The notes below the pieces were generated by a model. It ran no database searches and was not told the origin of the DNA. It saw only the letters and a list, made by a program, of their open reading frames with translations. Source: Deltaproteobacteria bacterium (GTDB lineage: Bacteria; Desulfobacterota; Binatia; UBA1149; SPBQ01). From it: 64,000 nucleotides of DNA. The stretch is from positions 124,001-188,000 of the forward strand of contig JAJCZM010000044.1 in NCBI GenBank assembly GCA_029262375.1, given 5' to 3'. Below, one piece after another: positions 34,423 to 43,378 of this stretch. Position 1 is the stretch's first letter; every line of letters starts with the position of its first letter. Position numbers and translations under genes: made by a program.

Positions 34423-35798
34423 TTTGTCGCCAGTCCTCTCAACGATTCCACCACTCTCTCCATCGAAACGCCGCGCGAACCCTTGACGAGTACACCGTCT
34501 CCGTTTCGCCAAACGTCGGCCACGGCCGCCGCCGCTTCGTCGTGCGAAGACGCGACCAGAACACCTTCTTCCATGCCGCCCTCACGCGCTCCGGCCGCAA
34601 CATCGTCGGCAAATTCGCCGAGCGTGCAGAGCAAGACCGGAGCCAAGAGCGCCGCCGCGTGCCCCGCCTGCCGGTGCAGCTCGGCGGCATCCGCACCCAG
34701 TTCGAGCATATCGCCCAACACGATGATTCTGCGGTCACCTGCCGTCTCGGCCATGGTCGCGAGTGCCGCGGCCACAGACGACGGATTCGCATTGTAGCAG
34801 TCGTTGACCAATTCGACGCCGTTGGGCAGCTTTTCGTAAGCCAATCGCATCGGCGGCGGAACGAGCCCGCTCAAACCCTCGACGACTTGCTGCGCCGATA
34901 CACCAATCGCTCTGGCTGCGGCAGCGGCGGCCAGCGCGTTCGAGACATTGTGACGGCCACCGAGCGGCATCTCCATGTCGTGGTCGAGTCCGGCGCCAAC
35001 GAGCCTGAAGCGCGTCCTTCCCATCGACACCGGCTCCACATCGGTAGCCTTGAGGTCTCCAGCGTCGCCGAACGAAACTTTTCGTCCCGCAAACCTCGGC
35101 GCCTGGCGAACCACCCAGGGATCGTCGGCGTTGACGACGGCCACGGCCTCGTCGCGCAATCCCGCGTACAACTCGCCTTTCGCGCGCGCTACGCCTTCGA
35201 TCGAGCCGAGGCCTTCGAGATGCGCGGCGCCGACACACGTGATGGCGCCGACGTCCGGCACGGCGATCTCGACCAAGCGAGCGATCTCACCGGGAGCGTT
35301 CATCCCCATCTCAACCACCGCGACGCGATGCGAAGGATTCAATCTGAGTAGAGTGAGCGGCAACCCGACCAGATTGTTGAAGTTCCCCTCGTTCGCCAAC
35401 ACCGCCTCACCGCCGTACGCCACCGCAAGAATCGAGCGGATCATTTCTTTGGTAGTCGTCTTCCCGTTCGAGCCGGTAACGGCGATGAACGGGATGTTGA
35501 AGGTCATTCGATAGTGGTGCGCGATATCGCCGAGCGCACGCTCGCAGTCATCGACCTCGATGAACGTAGTTTCGGTGTCAGTGAGGGCGCGACCACGATG
35601 ACAGACGATTGCCGCGGCCCCTGCTTCGACAGCTTCGGCTAAGAAATCGTTGGCGTCGTAATTCTCGCCGCGCAGCGCGACGAAAGCGCTGTCGGGCTCG
35701 AGATGGCGGGTGTCCGTTCCGACACCGGCAACGGCAGTATCCAGAGCACCCGAGCACAACGTGCCGCCCGTGGCGGTAATGAGATCGCCGACGATCAT
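34419..35798 (-). CDS. murF: MurF, D-Ala-D-Ala adding ligase
   Basis: 459 residues. Adds D-Ala-D-Ala to the UDP-MurNAc-tripeptide. P-loop AVTGSNGKTTTKEMI, MGMNAPGEI (substrate loop), LVNDCYNANPSS and LGDMLELG. The ATG overlaps the murE stop (ATGA). The D-Ala-D-Ala ligase (ddl) gene that supplies its substrate is not in the cluster. Confidence 0.97.
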   Translation of the reverse strand: MIVGDLITATGGTLCSGALDTAVAGVGTDTRHLEPDSAFVALRGENYDANDFLAEAVEAGAAAIVCHRGRALTDTETTFIEVDDCERALGDIAHHYRMTFNIPFIAVTGSNGKTTTKEMIRSILAVAYGGEAVLANEGNFNNLVGLPLTLLRLNPSHRVAVVEMGMNAPGEIARLVEIAVPDVGAITCVGAAHLEGLGSIEGVARAKGELYAGLRDEAVAVVNADDPWVVRQAPRFAGRKVSFGDAGDLKATDVEPVSMGRTRFRLVGAGLDHDMEMPLGGRHNVSNALAAAAAARAIGVSAQQVVEGLSGLVPPPMRLAYEKLPNGVELVNDCYNANPSSVAAALATMAETAGDRRIIVLGDMLELGADAAELHRQAGHAAALLAPVLLCTLGEFADDVAAGAREGGMEEGVLVASSHDEAAAAVADVWRNGDGVLVKGSRGVSMERVVESLRGLATK

Positions 35799-37366
35799 CG
35801 AGCCGCCACCTTACGCGCTCGCAAAGCGCGTACGACTTCGCGGTCGTCGAAATGGCGCCGCACACCACGCACCTCTTGGTAGTCTTCGTGGCCCTTGCCC
35901 GCGACGAGGACGACGTCGTCGGCCGCGGCGATCTCGAGAGCCAACGCGATCGCACGCTCGCGATCCGGCTCGATGGTATAGACGGCCCGTGAAGCCGTGA
36001 GATCGGCCGGCAGCGTTTCTACAGCATGTAGCGAGGTACCGGCGGCGATCTCCGCCAAGATGGCTTCGGGCGATTCGCCGCGCGGATTGTCGGAAGTCAA
36101 AATGCTTACGTCGGCGAGGCGACCCGAAGCACTTCCCATCATCTGTCGCTTGCCGCGATCGCGATCACCGCCGCAACCGAACACGGAGATGACTCGTCCG
36201 TGCGGGCACATGTCGCGGACCGTCTCGAGGGTACGCTCGAGCGCATCGGGTGTGTGTGCGTAGTCCACCAACACCGCCGGATCCTCTTTCCCGACCCGCT
36301 CCAGCCGACCGGGAACCGGCGCGACCTTCGACAGGCCGCGCGCAATCGCCCCATCATCGATCCCGAGAGCACGCGCGGCGGCAACCACAGCAGCAATGTT
36401 CGAAACGTTCGGAGCACCAAGCAACCGCGTGTGTAGTTCGAATTCGGGCGCACCCGTGGCGCTAACGCGCAGATACATCCCGTCCAGCGATGCCTTCTCG
36501 ACGTGAACCACCACATCGGCTGACGAATCAGGTTGCGTACTGAATGTGCTCGTTCGCCGGCCACCGGCCGCCGCCAGTATCTGCCCGTGGCTGGGATCGT
36601 CGGCGTTGACCACGCAGCAACCGTCATCAGCGACGTACTGCTCGAACAGGATCGCCTTGGCGGCCAGATAGTTTTCTTCGTCGCCGTGGTAGTCGAGATG
36701 GTCCCGCGTCAGATTGGTAAAGATACCGACGTCGAAACTGCAGCCGGCTATGCGATGCTGCGCAAGCGCGTGCGAGGATACTTCGAGTGCTGCGGCACTA
36801 ACTCCGGCATCGACCATTTCCGCGAGTGTCGCGTGTAGATCAACGAGTGCGGGTGTCGTCATCGCAGCGGTTCGCTCGGTCCCGGGCCATCGCGCCGTAA
36901 CCGTGCCGATGACCCCGGCGACGACTCCGGCTTCGGCCCACACGGCTTCGAGTAGGTAGGTACAACTGGTCTTACCGTTGGTCCCGGTTACACCCACCAG
37001 GCGTAGTTTGTCGGCCGCGCCGCCGAAAGCCAGTGCGGCGACCTGACCGGCAGCGGCGGGAACGTCATCGACGACGAGCAGTGTCGTACCACGATGCTTC
37101 GCTGCCGCGGCTTCGCTACACAGAGCGGCTGATGCTCCGTTCGCAATGGCAGCAGCAATGAAGTCCGCCCCATCGACCGTCTCACCGGGAAGCGCAAGAA
37201 ACAGCACATCGGCGCGACAGGCACGCGAATCTTCCGAAACACTCGTGAACACGCAGTCGGGATCACCGACGACCTTCGCGCCAAGACCGCGCGCGGCCAG
37301 AAAGGCAGCCGCCTCGCCAAGGCTGTGACGATCGCGATGTATGACTGTGTCGGTATCGCTACTCAC
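35795..37366 (-). CDS. murE: MurE, UDP-MurNAc-tripeptide synthetase (meso-DAP type)
   Basis: About 523 residues. Adds the third amino acid to the stem peptide. P-loop GVTGTNGKTSCTYLL, TRDHLDYHG, VDYAHTPDALE, and the amino-acid specificity motif DNPR in LTSDNPRGESPEAIL, which marks meso-diaminopimelate enzymes and therefore a Gram-negative-type wall. The frame is open to 37630, but the first ~88 codons overlap ftsI; the GTG at 37366 gives the expected N-terminus, 31 bp after ftsI. Confidence 0.96.
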   Translation of the reverse strand: MSSDTDTVIHRDRHSLGEAAAFLAARGLGAKVVGDPDCVFTSVSEDSRACRADVLFLALPGETVDGADFIAAAIANGASAALCSEAAAAKHRGTTLLVVDDVPAAAGQVAALAFGGAADKLRLVGVTGTNGKTSCTYLLEAVWAEAGVVAGVIGTVTARWPGTERTAAMTTPALVDLHATLAEMVDAGVSAAALEVSSHALAQHRIAGCSFDVGIFTNLTRDHLDYHGDEENYLAAKAILFEQYVADDGCCVVNADDPSHGQILAAAGGRRTSTFSTQPDSSADVVVHVEKASLDGMYLRVSATGAPEFELHTRLLGAPNVSNIAAVVAAARALGIDDGAIARGLSKVAPVPGRLERVGKEDPAVLVDYAHTPDALERTLETVRDMCPHGRVISVFGCGGDRDRGKRQMMGSASGRLADVSILTSDNPRGESPEAILAEIAAGTSLHAVETLPADLTASRAVYTIEPDRERAIALALEIAAADDVVLVAGKGHEDYQEVRGVRRHFDDREVVRALRARKVAAR

Positions 37367-37397
37367 CCGGCGCGCACCAAGAACTGTCGGCACAGCG

Positions 37398-39344
37398 TCA
37401 TGGCATTTCGCCCGATGCGAGCTGCAACGTAACGGAGGCGGCGCGCGCCAACTGCACACCGGCTTCGGGTTTCTGACCGACGACGTAGCCTCGGCCTTCG
37501 ACCCGCACGTCGCAGTCGCAGCCGTCCATCGCGCGCATTGCAGTGCGCAGACTGAGGCCGTCGAGTTCCGGCATGGTCCCGTCAAACTCTTCGACAACCG
37601 GTGGTCGATAGACCTCGACGATCGGCTCAACGTGCATTACCGGCTCAGGCATCGTCGGCATTCGCGAAATGTACAGATAGTCCAGGCTGGCTTCCGCCAC
37701 ACGGCGGAACACCGGTGCGGCGACGACGCCACCGAAATGGCTCGTCTTCGGCTCGTCCACGGTGACGGCAATCACGAGACGAGGATCGTCTGCAGGCAGA
37801 TAACCGACGAACGAGGCCAACCAACGATCTTTGCTGTAGCCGCCCTGTTCCGCCTTCTGCGCAGTGCCGGTTTTGCCCGCGACGCGGATTCCTTCCACGG
37901 CGGCGCGTGGCGCGGTACCACCGGCCTTCGTTACCTCTTCGAGCATCGAGGTCACGGTGCGCGCAACTTTCGTACTCACCACGCGTGCCTCTTCGCGCGG
38001 TTCGTTGCGCTGCACGATCGCACCGTCGGTCCCCATCACCTGCCGGACGACGTAGGGGTGCATGCGTACGCCATCGTTCGCCAGCGTCGCGAACGCGGAG
38101 GCCAGCTGCATCGATGTCACGCTCAGGCCCTGACCGAACGAGATGTTGGCAACGTGAATGGGACGCCACTTATCGGGCGGTTTCAGCATGCCGGCACTCT
38201 CAGAGTGCAGACCGACGGTCACGCCCGTCTTACGCCCGAAGCCGAACTCGGTGAGGTACTTGTGAAACGCCGGAGCCCCGAGCGTGTCACCAATTTTAGC
38301 TGAACAGATATTGCTCGAGACACGCAAGATTTCCGCGACCGTGAGCTCCCCATACGGATGGTGATCGCGCAGCGGCCAACCGCCGATATAGGTCAGGCCG
38401 TTCTCGCAGAAGAACTCGTCGTCGGGTGTGACGACGCCGGCGTCGAGGGCTGCGGCGATCAATAACGGCTTTGTCGTCGAGCCGGGCTCGAAGACGTCGG
38501 TCACGACACGATTGCGACGACTGGAAACCGGGAAGGCGTTGTAGTCGTTGGGATCGAACTGCGGCACGACGGCCATCGCCAGAACTTCGCCGGTACGCGG
38601 ATCCATGATGACCACGGAACCACCGACGGCCTGTGTCTCCTCGACCTGTGCCTTGAGCTCCGATTCGGCGATGCTTTGCAGCGTCGCATCGAGTGTCAGC
38701 TCTACGGTCGCGCCCTGATTGACACCGGTCATATCGCTCTCGTTAAAGAACACCTGGCCGCGCACGTCCTTACAAACACGAACGCTTTCGGGCTCGCCGC
38801 GGAGCTGTTCGTCCCAGACTTTCTCGATCCCCTCGAGGCCCTGAGAATCTACCCCGGTGAAACCGACGATATGCGCGGCCAACGGTCCGTGCGGATAGTA
38901 TCGGTACTGATTCTTGTGAACGTCGATGCCCGCGATTCCCAAGCGCCGAACCGTATTGGCGGCGTCAACAGTGATGCTGCGCGAGACCCAGAACCAACGG
39001 CGCTTGTCGTCGCGCAGCTTGCCGTCGAGTTCTTCGAGCCCGAGTCCGAGATGGGCTGCGAGCTGCTCGGCGTGTTGCGGTTCGTAGACGTACTCCTGTC
39101 GGCGCACTGCAACACGCGACGATGCCATGCTCGTTGCCAACGACGCGCCGGTACGATCCTGAATCGTACCGCGGTACGACATCTTCACAGAGTCACGACA
39201 CGTGATCCTTTTCGCCTGGCGCGCCAGTTCGGGCCCCTGAACGATACTGAGGTGTGACATGCGGCCGACGACCGCCAACGCGCTGACGAAGTAGACTACC
39301 GCTATCAGCAGCAGGCGCATGCTGAATCGATTACGGCTCGGCAT
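37398..39344 (-). CDS. ftsI: FtsI (PBP3), septal peptidoglycan transpeptidase with PASTA domain
   Basis: 648 residues. One N-terminal membrane helix (residues 9-28), a class B pedestal domain, and the transpeptidase domain with the SxxK serine in PGSTTKP, SSN in VSSNICS and the KTG motif in AGKTGTAQK. After the catalytic domain, about residues 585-645 form a PASTA domain (MPELDGLSLRTAMRAMD, GYVVGQKPEAGVQL). PASTA on FtsI is common in Gram-positives and some delta-type lineages, absent from E. coli. Overlaps ftsL by 14 bp. Confidence 0.96.
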   Translation of the reverse strand: MPSRNRFSMRLLLIAVVYFVSALAVVGRMSHLSIVQGPELARQAKRITCRDSVKMSYRGTIQDRTGASLATSMASSRVAVRRQEYVYEPQHAEQLAAHLGLGLEELDGKLRDDKRRWFWVSRSITVDAANTVRRLGIAGIDVHKNQYRYYPHGPLAAHIVGFTGVDSQGLEGIEKVWDEQLRGEPESVRVCKDVRGQVFFNESDMTGVNQGATVELTLDATLQSIAESELKAQVEETQAVGGSVVIMDPRTGEVLAMAVVPQFDPNDYNAFPVSSRRNRVVTDVFEPGSTTKPLLIAAALDAGVVTPDDEFFCENGLTYIGGWPLRDHHPYGELTVAEILRVSSNICSAKIGDTLGAPAFHKYLTEFGFGRKTGVTVGLHSESAGMLKPPDKWRPIHVANISFGQGLSVTSMQLASAFATLANDGVRMHPYVVRQVMGTDGAIVQRNEPREEARVVSTKVARTVTSMLEEVTKAGGTAPRAAVEGIRVAGKTGTAQKAEQGGYSKDRWLASFVGYLPADDPRLVIAVTVDEPKTSHFGGVVAAPVFRRVAEASLDYLYISRMPTMPEPVMHVEPIVEVYRPPVVEEFDGTMPELDGLSLRTAMRAMDGCDCDVRVEGRGYVVGQKPEAGVQLARAASVTLQLASGEMP

Positions 39345-39654
39345 GGAACGTAATCACCTGCCCCGGCCCCGCGGTGCGCAGACCAAGTCGCTGTTCCGCC
39401 TGAAAACGCAGACGATCGGGCGTGGTCTCGCGGGTAACCGCCGAAACGAGTTCCGCATGTTCGAGATCCAACTTCTCGATCAGTCTCGCAGCGTTCTCGG
39501 TACGGTACCCCGCAGACTGAACCATTAGATTGAGCCACACGAGCGCCAGACCGAGCACGACGTCGATAGCAAAGACGCTGACCAATCGGCGGTCGAGTTC
39601 CGCTTCGGTCGGATCGCTGACGCTTCTGCGCAGCCATTCCGTGAGGAATCTCAA
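39331..39654 (-). CDS. ftsL: FtsL-like cell division protein
   Basis: 107 residues: short cytoplasmic part, one membrane helix (about residues 27-47) and a periplasmic coiled coil (YRTENAARLIEKLDLEHAELV) ending in LRFQAEQRLGLR, the leucine-zipper/"LG" pattern of FtsL. Sequence similarity in this family is low; size, topology and position between rsmH and ftsI make the call. The TTG start overlaps the rsmH stop (TTGA). Confidence 0.85.
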   Translation of the reverse strand: MRFLTEWLRRSVSDPTEAELDRRLVSVFAIDVVLGLALVWLNLMVQSAGYRTENAARLIEKLDLEHAELVSAVTRETTPDRLRFQAEQRLGLRTAGPGQVITFHAEP

Positions 39655-40658
39655 GCGCTCGCCCCTTCGGCGGAAGTACTCAAACGCTCGACGCTGCGTA
39701 ACCCCGCGCTGCGTGCGCGCGGATTGCGATCGATCTCGGCCGTCGTGGGCTTGAGCTTCTTACGCGAAACCAGTTTCACCTTGGCGCTCCAACCACAGTT
39801 GCAGATCGGCTGGCGCGGCGGGCACAGGCAGTCGGCCGCCCAGCGGCGGAAGTTTTCCTTGACGATGCGATCTTCGAGCGAATGATAACTCAGGATGACC
39901 ATACGACCGCCCGGTCTCAAGGCGCGCCAGCCATCATCCATGACTCGGGTGATCTGTCCCAGCTCGTCATTCACTGCGATCCGCAGCGCTTGGAACGTGC
40001 GGGTTGCAGGGTCATGGCCCGGTCGGCCGCGCACGCCGGCACGGATCACGGCGTCACGCAGCTCCGATGTCCGCGCGAACGGCCGCTCCGGGCGCGTGTG
40101 AACGATCACGCGCGCGATTCGCCGAGACGCGCGCTCCTCGCCAAAGCGGTAGATGATATCGGCCAATTCGGCTTCCGGAAGCTCATTTACGAGGTCTGCT
40201 GCGCTGCGCTCGAGCTCGTCGTCCATGCGCATGTCGAGCGGCCCGTCATTCGCAAAACTGAAACCACGCTCGGGGCGCCGCAGTTGGAGCGATGAGATTC
40301 CGAGGTCGATGAGCATGCCATCCACGCCATCGGACCAACCGCGTCGATCGATCAGTTCAAAGAAGTCGCCGAAAGGCGCGTGAACGGTGTGTACGCGGCC
40401 ACCAGCCGCCGCCAGATGGCTTTCGGCGCGTTTGATGGCCTCGCGGTCGCGGTCGATTCCCAGCACTTCACCGTCGGGAGCACAGGCCGCCAGGATCCCT
40501 TCGGCGTGCCCCCCTTCCCCCAAAGTCGCGTCGACGTAGCGGCCGCCCGGTTTGATCGCGAGATGCTCGAGCACCTGCTCCAACATGACCGGCTCGTGCC
40601 GGTCCGGCGACTGGATACCCCCGTCTAGTGCGTCTTTCTGCGAACCGTCGTCGGCCAA
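39651..40658 (-). CDS. rsmH: RsmH, 16S rRNA m4C1402 methyltransferase
   Basis: 335 residues. SAM-dependent N4-methylation of C1402. HEPVMLEQVLEHL at the N-terminus, SAM motif VDATLGEGGHAEGIL, FDRDREA-like GIDRDREAI, IDLGISSLQL and the C-terminal ILSYHSLEDRIVKENF. A zinc-like CLCPPRQPICNC stretch is typical. Likely TTG start at 40658, 16 bp after mraZ; GGGGA lies close upstream. Confidence 0.96.
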   Translation of the reverse strand: MADDGSQKDALDGGIQSPDRHEPVMLEQVLEHLAIKPGGRYVDATLGEGGHAEGILAACAPDGEVLGIDRDREAIKRAESHLAAAGGRVHTVHAPFGDFFELIDRRGWSDGVDGMLIDLGISSLQLRRPERGFSFANDGPLDMRMDDELERSAADLVNELPEAELADIIYRFGEERASRRIARVIVHTRPERPFARTSELRDAVIRAGVRGRPGHDPATRTFQALRIAVNDELGQITRVMDDGWRALRPGGRMVILSYHSLEDRIVKENFRRWAADCLCPPRQPICNCGWSAKVKLVSRKKLKPTTAEIDRNPRARSAGLRSVERLSTSAEGASA

Positions 40659-40674
40659 TCCCCGACGCCTCAGC

Positions 40675-41145
40675 TCACAGCCATCGTTTTGTACGGGCGC
40701 GAATCATTGCCTTGTCACCGCGTGCCTTGGTATCGGCCTTCTCCCATTCCGCGGCGGCCCACAGGCGAAATTTCTTCACGTCGCCGGTGAACACGACTTC
40801 CTTGCCCAGACTCACGGCTGCCCGATGTTCGGCTGGGACCAGAATGCGCCCCTGACTGTCGAGTTGCTGCTGTTGCGCGGGATGTACGCAGTTGTGTAGG
40901 AAGGCGTCGCGCGCGTCGGCCGCTTCGAGCGGCTCGAGATCGTCAAAAGCGTTCTCGAGAACATCGGTAACGATGCCCTCCCACTTGTCGGCCGGGTAGA
41001 TATCGAGATATGACTTATCGTCATCGGGCGAGAGTGTGACGACTACCCGCCCTTGGTTCTCGCCGCCTAAGGCGTCTCGAAAGTCGCGAGGTATTGCGAC
41101 GCGGCCCTTGGCGTCAACTGTATGGAGGTATCTGCCGCTGAACAT
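40675..41145 (-). CDS. mraZ: MraZ, transcriptional regulator of the dcw cluster
   Basis: 156 residues, the normal MraZ size. Two AbrB-like swapped-hairpin domains, with the DXXXR signature in FSGRYLHTVDAKGRVAIPRDFRDAL and again in LDSQGRILVPAEHRAAV. It forms ring oligomers that bind tandem repeats in its own promoter and represses the cluster. First gene of the cluster; ATG without an evident Shine-Dalgarno. A matching promoter/operator is described at 41257-41322. Confidence 0.96.
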   Translation of the reverse strand: MFSGRYLHTVDAKGRVAIPRDFRDALGGENQGRVVVTLSPDDDKSYLDIYPADKWEGIVTDVLENAFDDLEPLEAADARDAFLHNCVHPAQQQQLDSQGRILVPAEHRAAVSLGKEVVFTGDVKKFRLWAAAEWEKADTKARGDKAMIRARTKRWL

Positions 41146-41256
41146 CGCAATGGATCAAAAAATGGGGTGGGTGGTGGCCCGTCCAACCAACAAGGACGAC
41201 ATGCCTCTACGATCAAAAAGTCAGAATACTGCCAGGTGCCCGACTTCCACGTAGAC

Positions 41257-41322
41257 TCACAACCCAACGCTGCCACCACCACCCACTTCGCCACACTACG
41301 CCACACAGACTTTCTGTGTCAA
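41257..41322 (-). promoter_or_regulatory. mraZ promoter overlapped by a 10-bp-phased MraZ-box-like repeat
   Basis: On the minus strand: -35 TTGACA (41317-41322), 18-base spacer, -10 TAGTGT (41293-41298). From 41306 downstream, four to five units recur every ten bases: GTGTGGCGTA, GTGTGGCGAA, GTGGGTGGTG, GTGGCAGCGT, TGGGTTGTGA. Known MraZ operators are TGGGN-type repeats with 10-bp period upstream of mraZ. The first units cover the -10 and start region, which fits direct autorepression. The 5' leader would be about 140 nt. Confidence 0.7.
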
Positions 41323-41668
41323 ACAGTTTTTGTCCATGTTCGAGGACGTCCCCCTAACCTACTGTATTGAGGGAGTTTTCTTCGTGTGCACGGGCGTACA
41401 ACGCCCGCACGGCGACATGGCGGGCCGGTGGTGGCCCTGCGCAAGTCATTGTAATAACAGCCTTTTTTGACATTCTCGGCATACGTGCCCGCTCGTCGAG
41501 GCATATGCCAGCAAAATTAGATACTTAGCTGAATCGGTTCGGATACGGCCACTGCCATCGTCACCAGCCGAAATGGCGCGCCTTCCCCACTTCCACGCAG
41601 AGAAAGGCAGAACCGACACAATATCAACGACTTAGACGGCCTGCGCTGGGTGGGGGGAGATGGGGCCC
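41323..41668. other. Intergenic region with two hairpins, no gene seen
   Basis: No convincing coding frame. Two GC hairpins occur: CGGGCGT-ACA-ACGCCCG (41391-41407) and GGGCC-GGTGGT-GGCCC (41422-41437), followed on the plus strand by an AT-rich stretch with a T run near 41463. They lie downstream of the iron-sulfur/SCP2 gene and upstream of mraZ, so they may end one transcript and insulate the dcw promoter. Neither has a U tract in the minus direction. Confidence 0.4.
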
Positions 41669-43378
41669 TTATTCGGCTGCTTCGGCGCCCCAGGCGCGAC
41701 GCATCTTTGCGAAGTACCACTTCGCCCGCGCGACAAGACCGTCGGTGCGACCGGTGGGGAAGATCCTCGGGAAGTCGAGAAAGAGTTCGCGCTTGCCCGC
41801 GAGCCGCAGCCGGCCCAGCAGGATTTCTTTGACCGGATTGACCGATCCCCGGTGGATACCGAGAAACAACGAGCCATCGCATGAGATCGTGAGGTCCGGA
41901 TCGGCCGCACGCCCCGGCATCACGTTGCAGCGACGATCGGCGACACGCATGACCCAGTGCCCGCCGCCCGCGCCTGTGAACTCGTACTGACACGTAAAGT
42001 CCATGCCCTCGGCTTCCGACGAGCGAAAGTAGTACGGCATCGACCGCATCATGGAATCGATGTTGGAGACGCGAATCCTCTGCAACGAAACCAGTCGTAC
42101 GACACCGCTGTTGCCTGGCTTGGTAACGTCGTCACCGGTTCGGTCGTAGCCCGGCGCGATGTCGAACTTCTCACGTGCCGACGGCGTATCGATCACGAAC
42201 TGTTCTTCGACGTTCTTGCGCGTATGTGTGAGCGGTTTCAGATGTTCGTCGAAATACTCTTGGCGCGCGGCTTGATCACCATGAAACGAATCGTGAATCT
42301 CGGCGGGACAGGTCGCCACGCAGTTGAAGCAACGATACTCGACGCGAAACGCCAACGACTGCCACAGCGACGCAATCTCGGAGTCCGACCAACGATGCTC
42401 GAAACGTTTGGGCGAGCCCGCGGCCGCGTCGCGAGCGAAGTCCAAGAATCCAGGAATAGAATCGCGGTAGGTGTGGTTGTAGCAGGCCATGAAATCGAAC
42501 TCGCCGTCGGCCTTGATGGCCTCCGTCGGGCACGATACGACGCAGAGGTTGCACGAAATACATGGATTCCACGCCTCTGAATCTCCGGCCTCCTCGTAGG
42601 CAACGTCGTCAAACTCCAGGTTCGTGACGACCGTATCGATCAGGCAATAGGCGCCGAATTTTCGATGTAGGAAATTGCGACTCGTGCCGATGACGCCGAG
42701 GCCCGCAGCTTGCGCCACGAGTTTGTGACTGAGCGGCCAAATCTTGTCGGCCCAGCGCACCGATACCTCTTGCGGCCAACCTACGGTCGTCGTCAGGCCG
42801 GCACCGCCGAGCGAGCGAATGTATTGCACGACTTCGTGGTTCCACTTGAACAGCCGTTCTTCGCTTTCATACAGTTCGTGATTCGCCGTAGGCAGATAGC
42901 GAGACTGCATCGCAGCCTTGTTTTCCTCGGAAATCAGCACCACGAGTGAGCGCGCGTGTGGATAGACGTAACGAATCTCGTCGAGCTCATGCGCCAGCGC
43001 CGGGTGATCGACCGACACGATGCCGACGTCGTCGGCGATCTCGGCAACCCGCGCGCGGAACTGTTCCAAGCTAACCGGAGATTTGACGAAACGCGGTTCG
43101 ATGTGGGTGGCGTCGTACGCCTGCACGTCGACCCACGGCATGCGCATCTCAGTCGTGGGGGCGAGGCGCTTCTTTCCTTCCCAACGCCCCGGCACGGCAA
43201 AGGGGAACTTCCAGTCATGCATCGAGTGGCGCTTGCCGCGCGGAGTGGCCGGCCCGCTTCCGGACGGCATCTGCTCGACACACTCCGAAAGATCCTCACG
43301 CTTCGACTTGCGTCGTGGTGCGCCTGCGGCGTCGGCCGCGTCTTCTATGCGGCGCGGGCGCTTGGGTTCCTCACGCAT
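41669..43378 (-). CDS. Reductive-dehalogenase/QueG-like iron-sulfur protein fused to SCP2 domain
   Basis: 569 residues. Residues 1-50 are polar and low-complexity, with no Tat or Sec signal. Residues 95-260 resemble the nitroreductase-like, corrinoid-binding core of epoxyqueuosine reductase and reductive dehalogenases (AQAAGLGVIGTSRNFLHRKFGAYCLID). Two [4Fe-4S] sites follow: CISCNLCVVSCP (Cys273, 276, 279, 283) and CFNCVATCP (Cys350, 353, 357) with a distant Cys299. Residues 460-545 resemble a sterol-carrier (SCP2) domain (DPDLTISCDGSLFLGI, VNPVKEILLGRLRLAG). Cytoplasmic redox enzyme acting on a hydrophobic substrate is the natural inference; no activity can be assigned. The ATG overlaps the TetR stop by 8 bp. 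Confidence 0.75.
   Translation of the reverse strand: MREEPKRPRRIEDAADAAGAPRRKSKREDLSECVEQMPSGSGPATPRGKRHSMHDWKFPFAVPGRWEGKKRLAPTTEMRMPWVDVQAYDATHIEPRFVKSPVSLEQFRARVAEIADDVGIVSVDHPALAHELDEIRYVYPHARSLVVLISEENKAAMQSRYLPTANHELYESEERLFKWNHEVVQYIRSLGGAGLTTTVGWPQEVSVRWADKIWPLSHKLVAQAAGLGVIGTSRNFLHRKFGAYCLIDTVVTNLEFDDVAYEEAGDSEAWNPCISCNLCVVSCPTEAIKADGEFDFMACYNHTYRDSIPGFLDFARDAAAGSPKRFEHRWSDSEIASLWQSLAFRVEYRCFNCVATCPAEIHDSFHGDQAARQEYFDEHLKPLTHTRKNVEEQFVIDTPSAREKFDIAPGYDRTGDDVTKPGNSGVVRLVSLQRIRVSNIDSMMRSMPYYFRSSEAEGMDFTCQYEFTGAGGGHWVMRVADRRCNVMPGRAADPDLTISCDGSLFLGIHRGSVNPVKEILLGRLRLAGKRELFLDFPRIFPTGRTDGLVARAKWYFAKMRRAWGAEAAE

Noticed and set aside
37341..38303. Open frame of 320 codons opposite ftsI
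   Set aside because: Antisense shadow of the transpeptidase domain; no motif or ribosome site.
41391..41407. Hairpin in the mraZ upstream region as a true intrinsic terminator
   Set aside because: No U tract follows on the strand of the neighbouring genes; kept only as part of the intergenic description.
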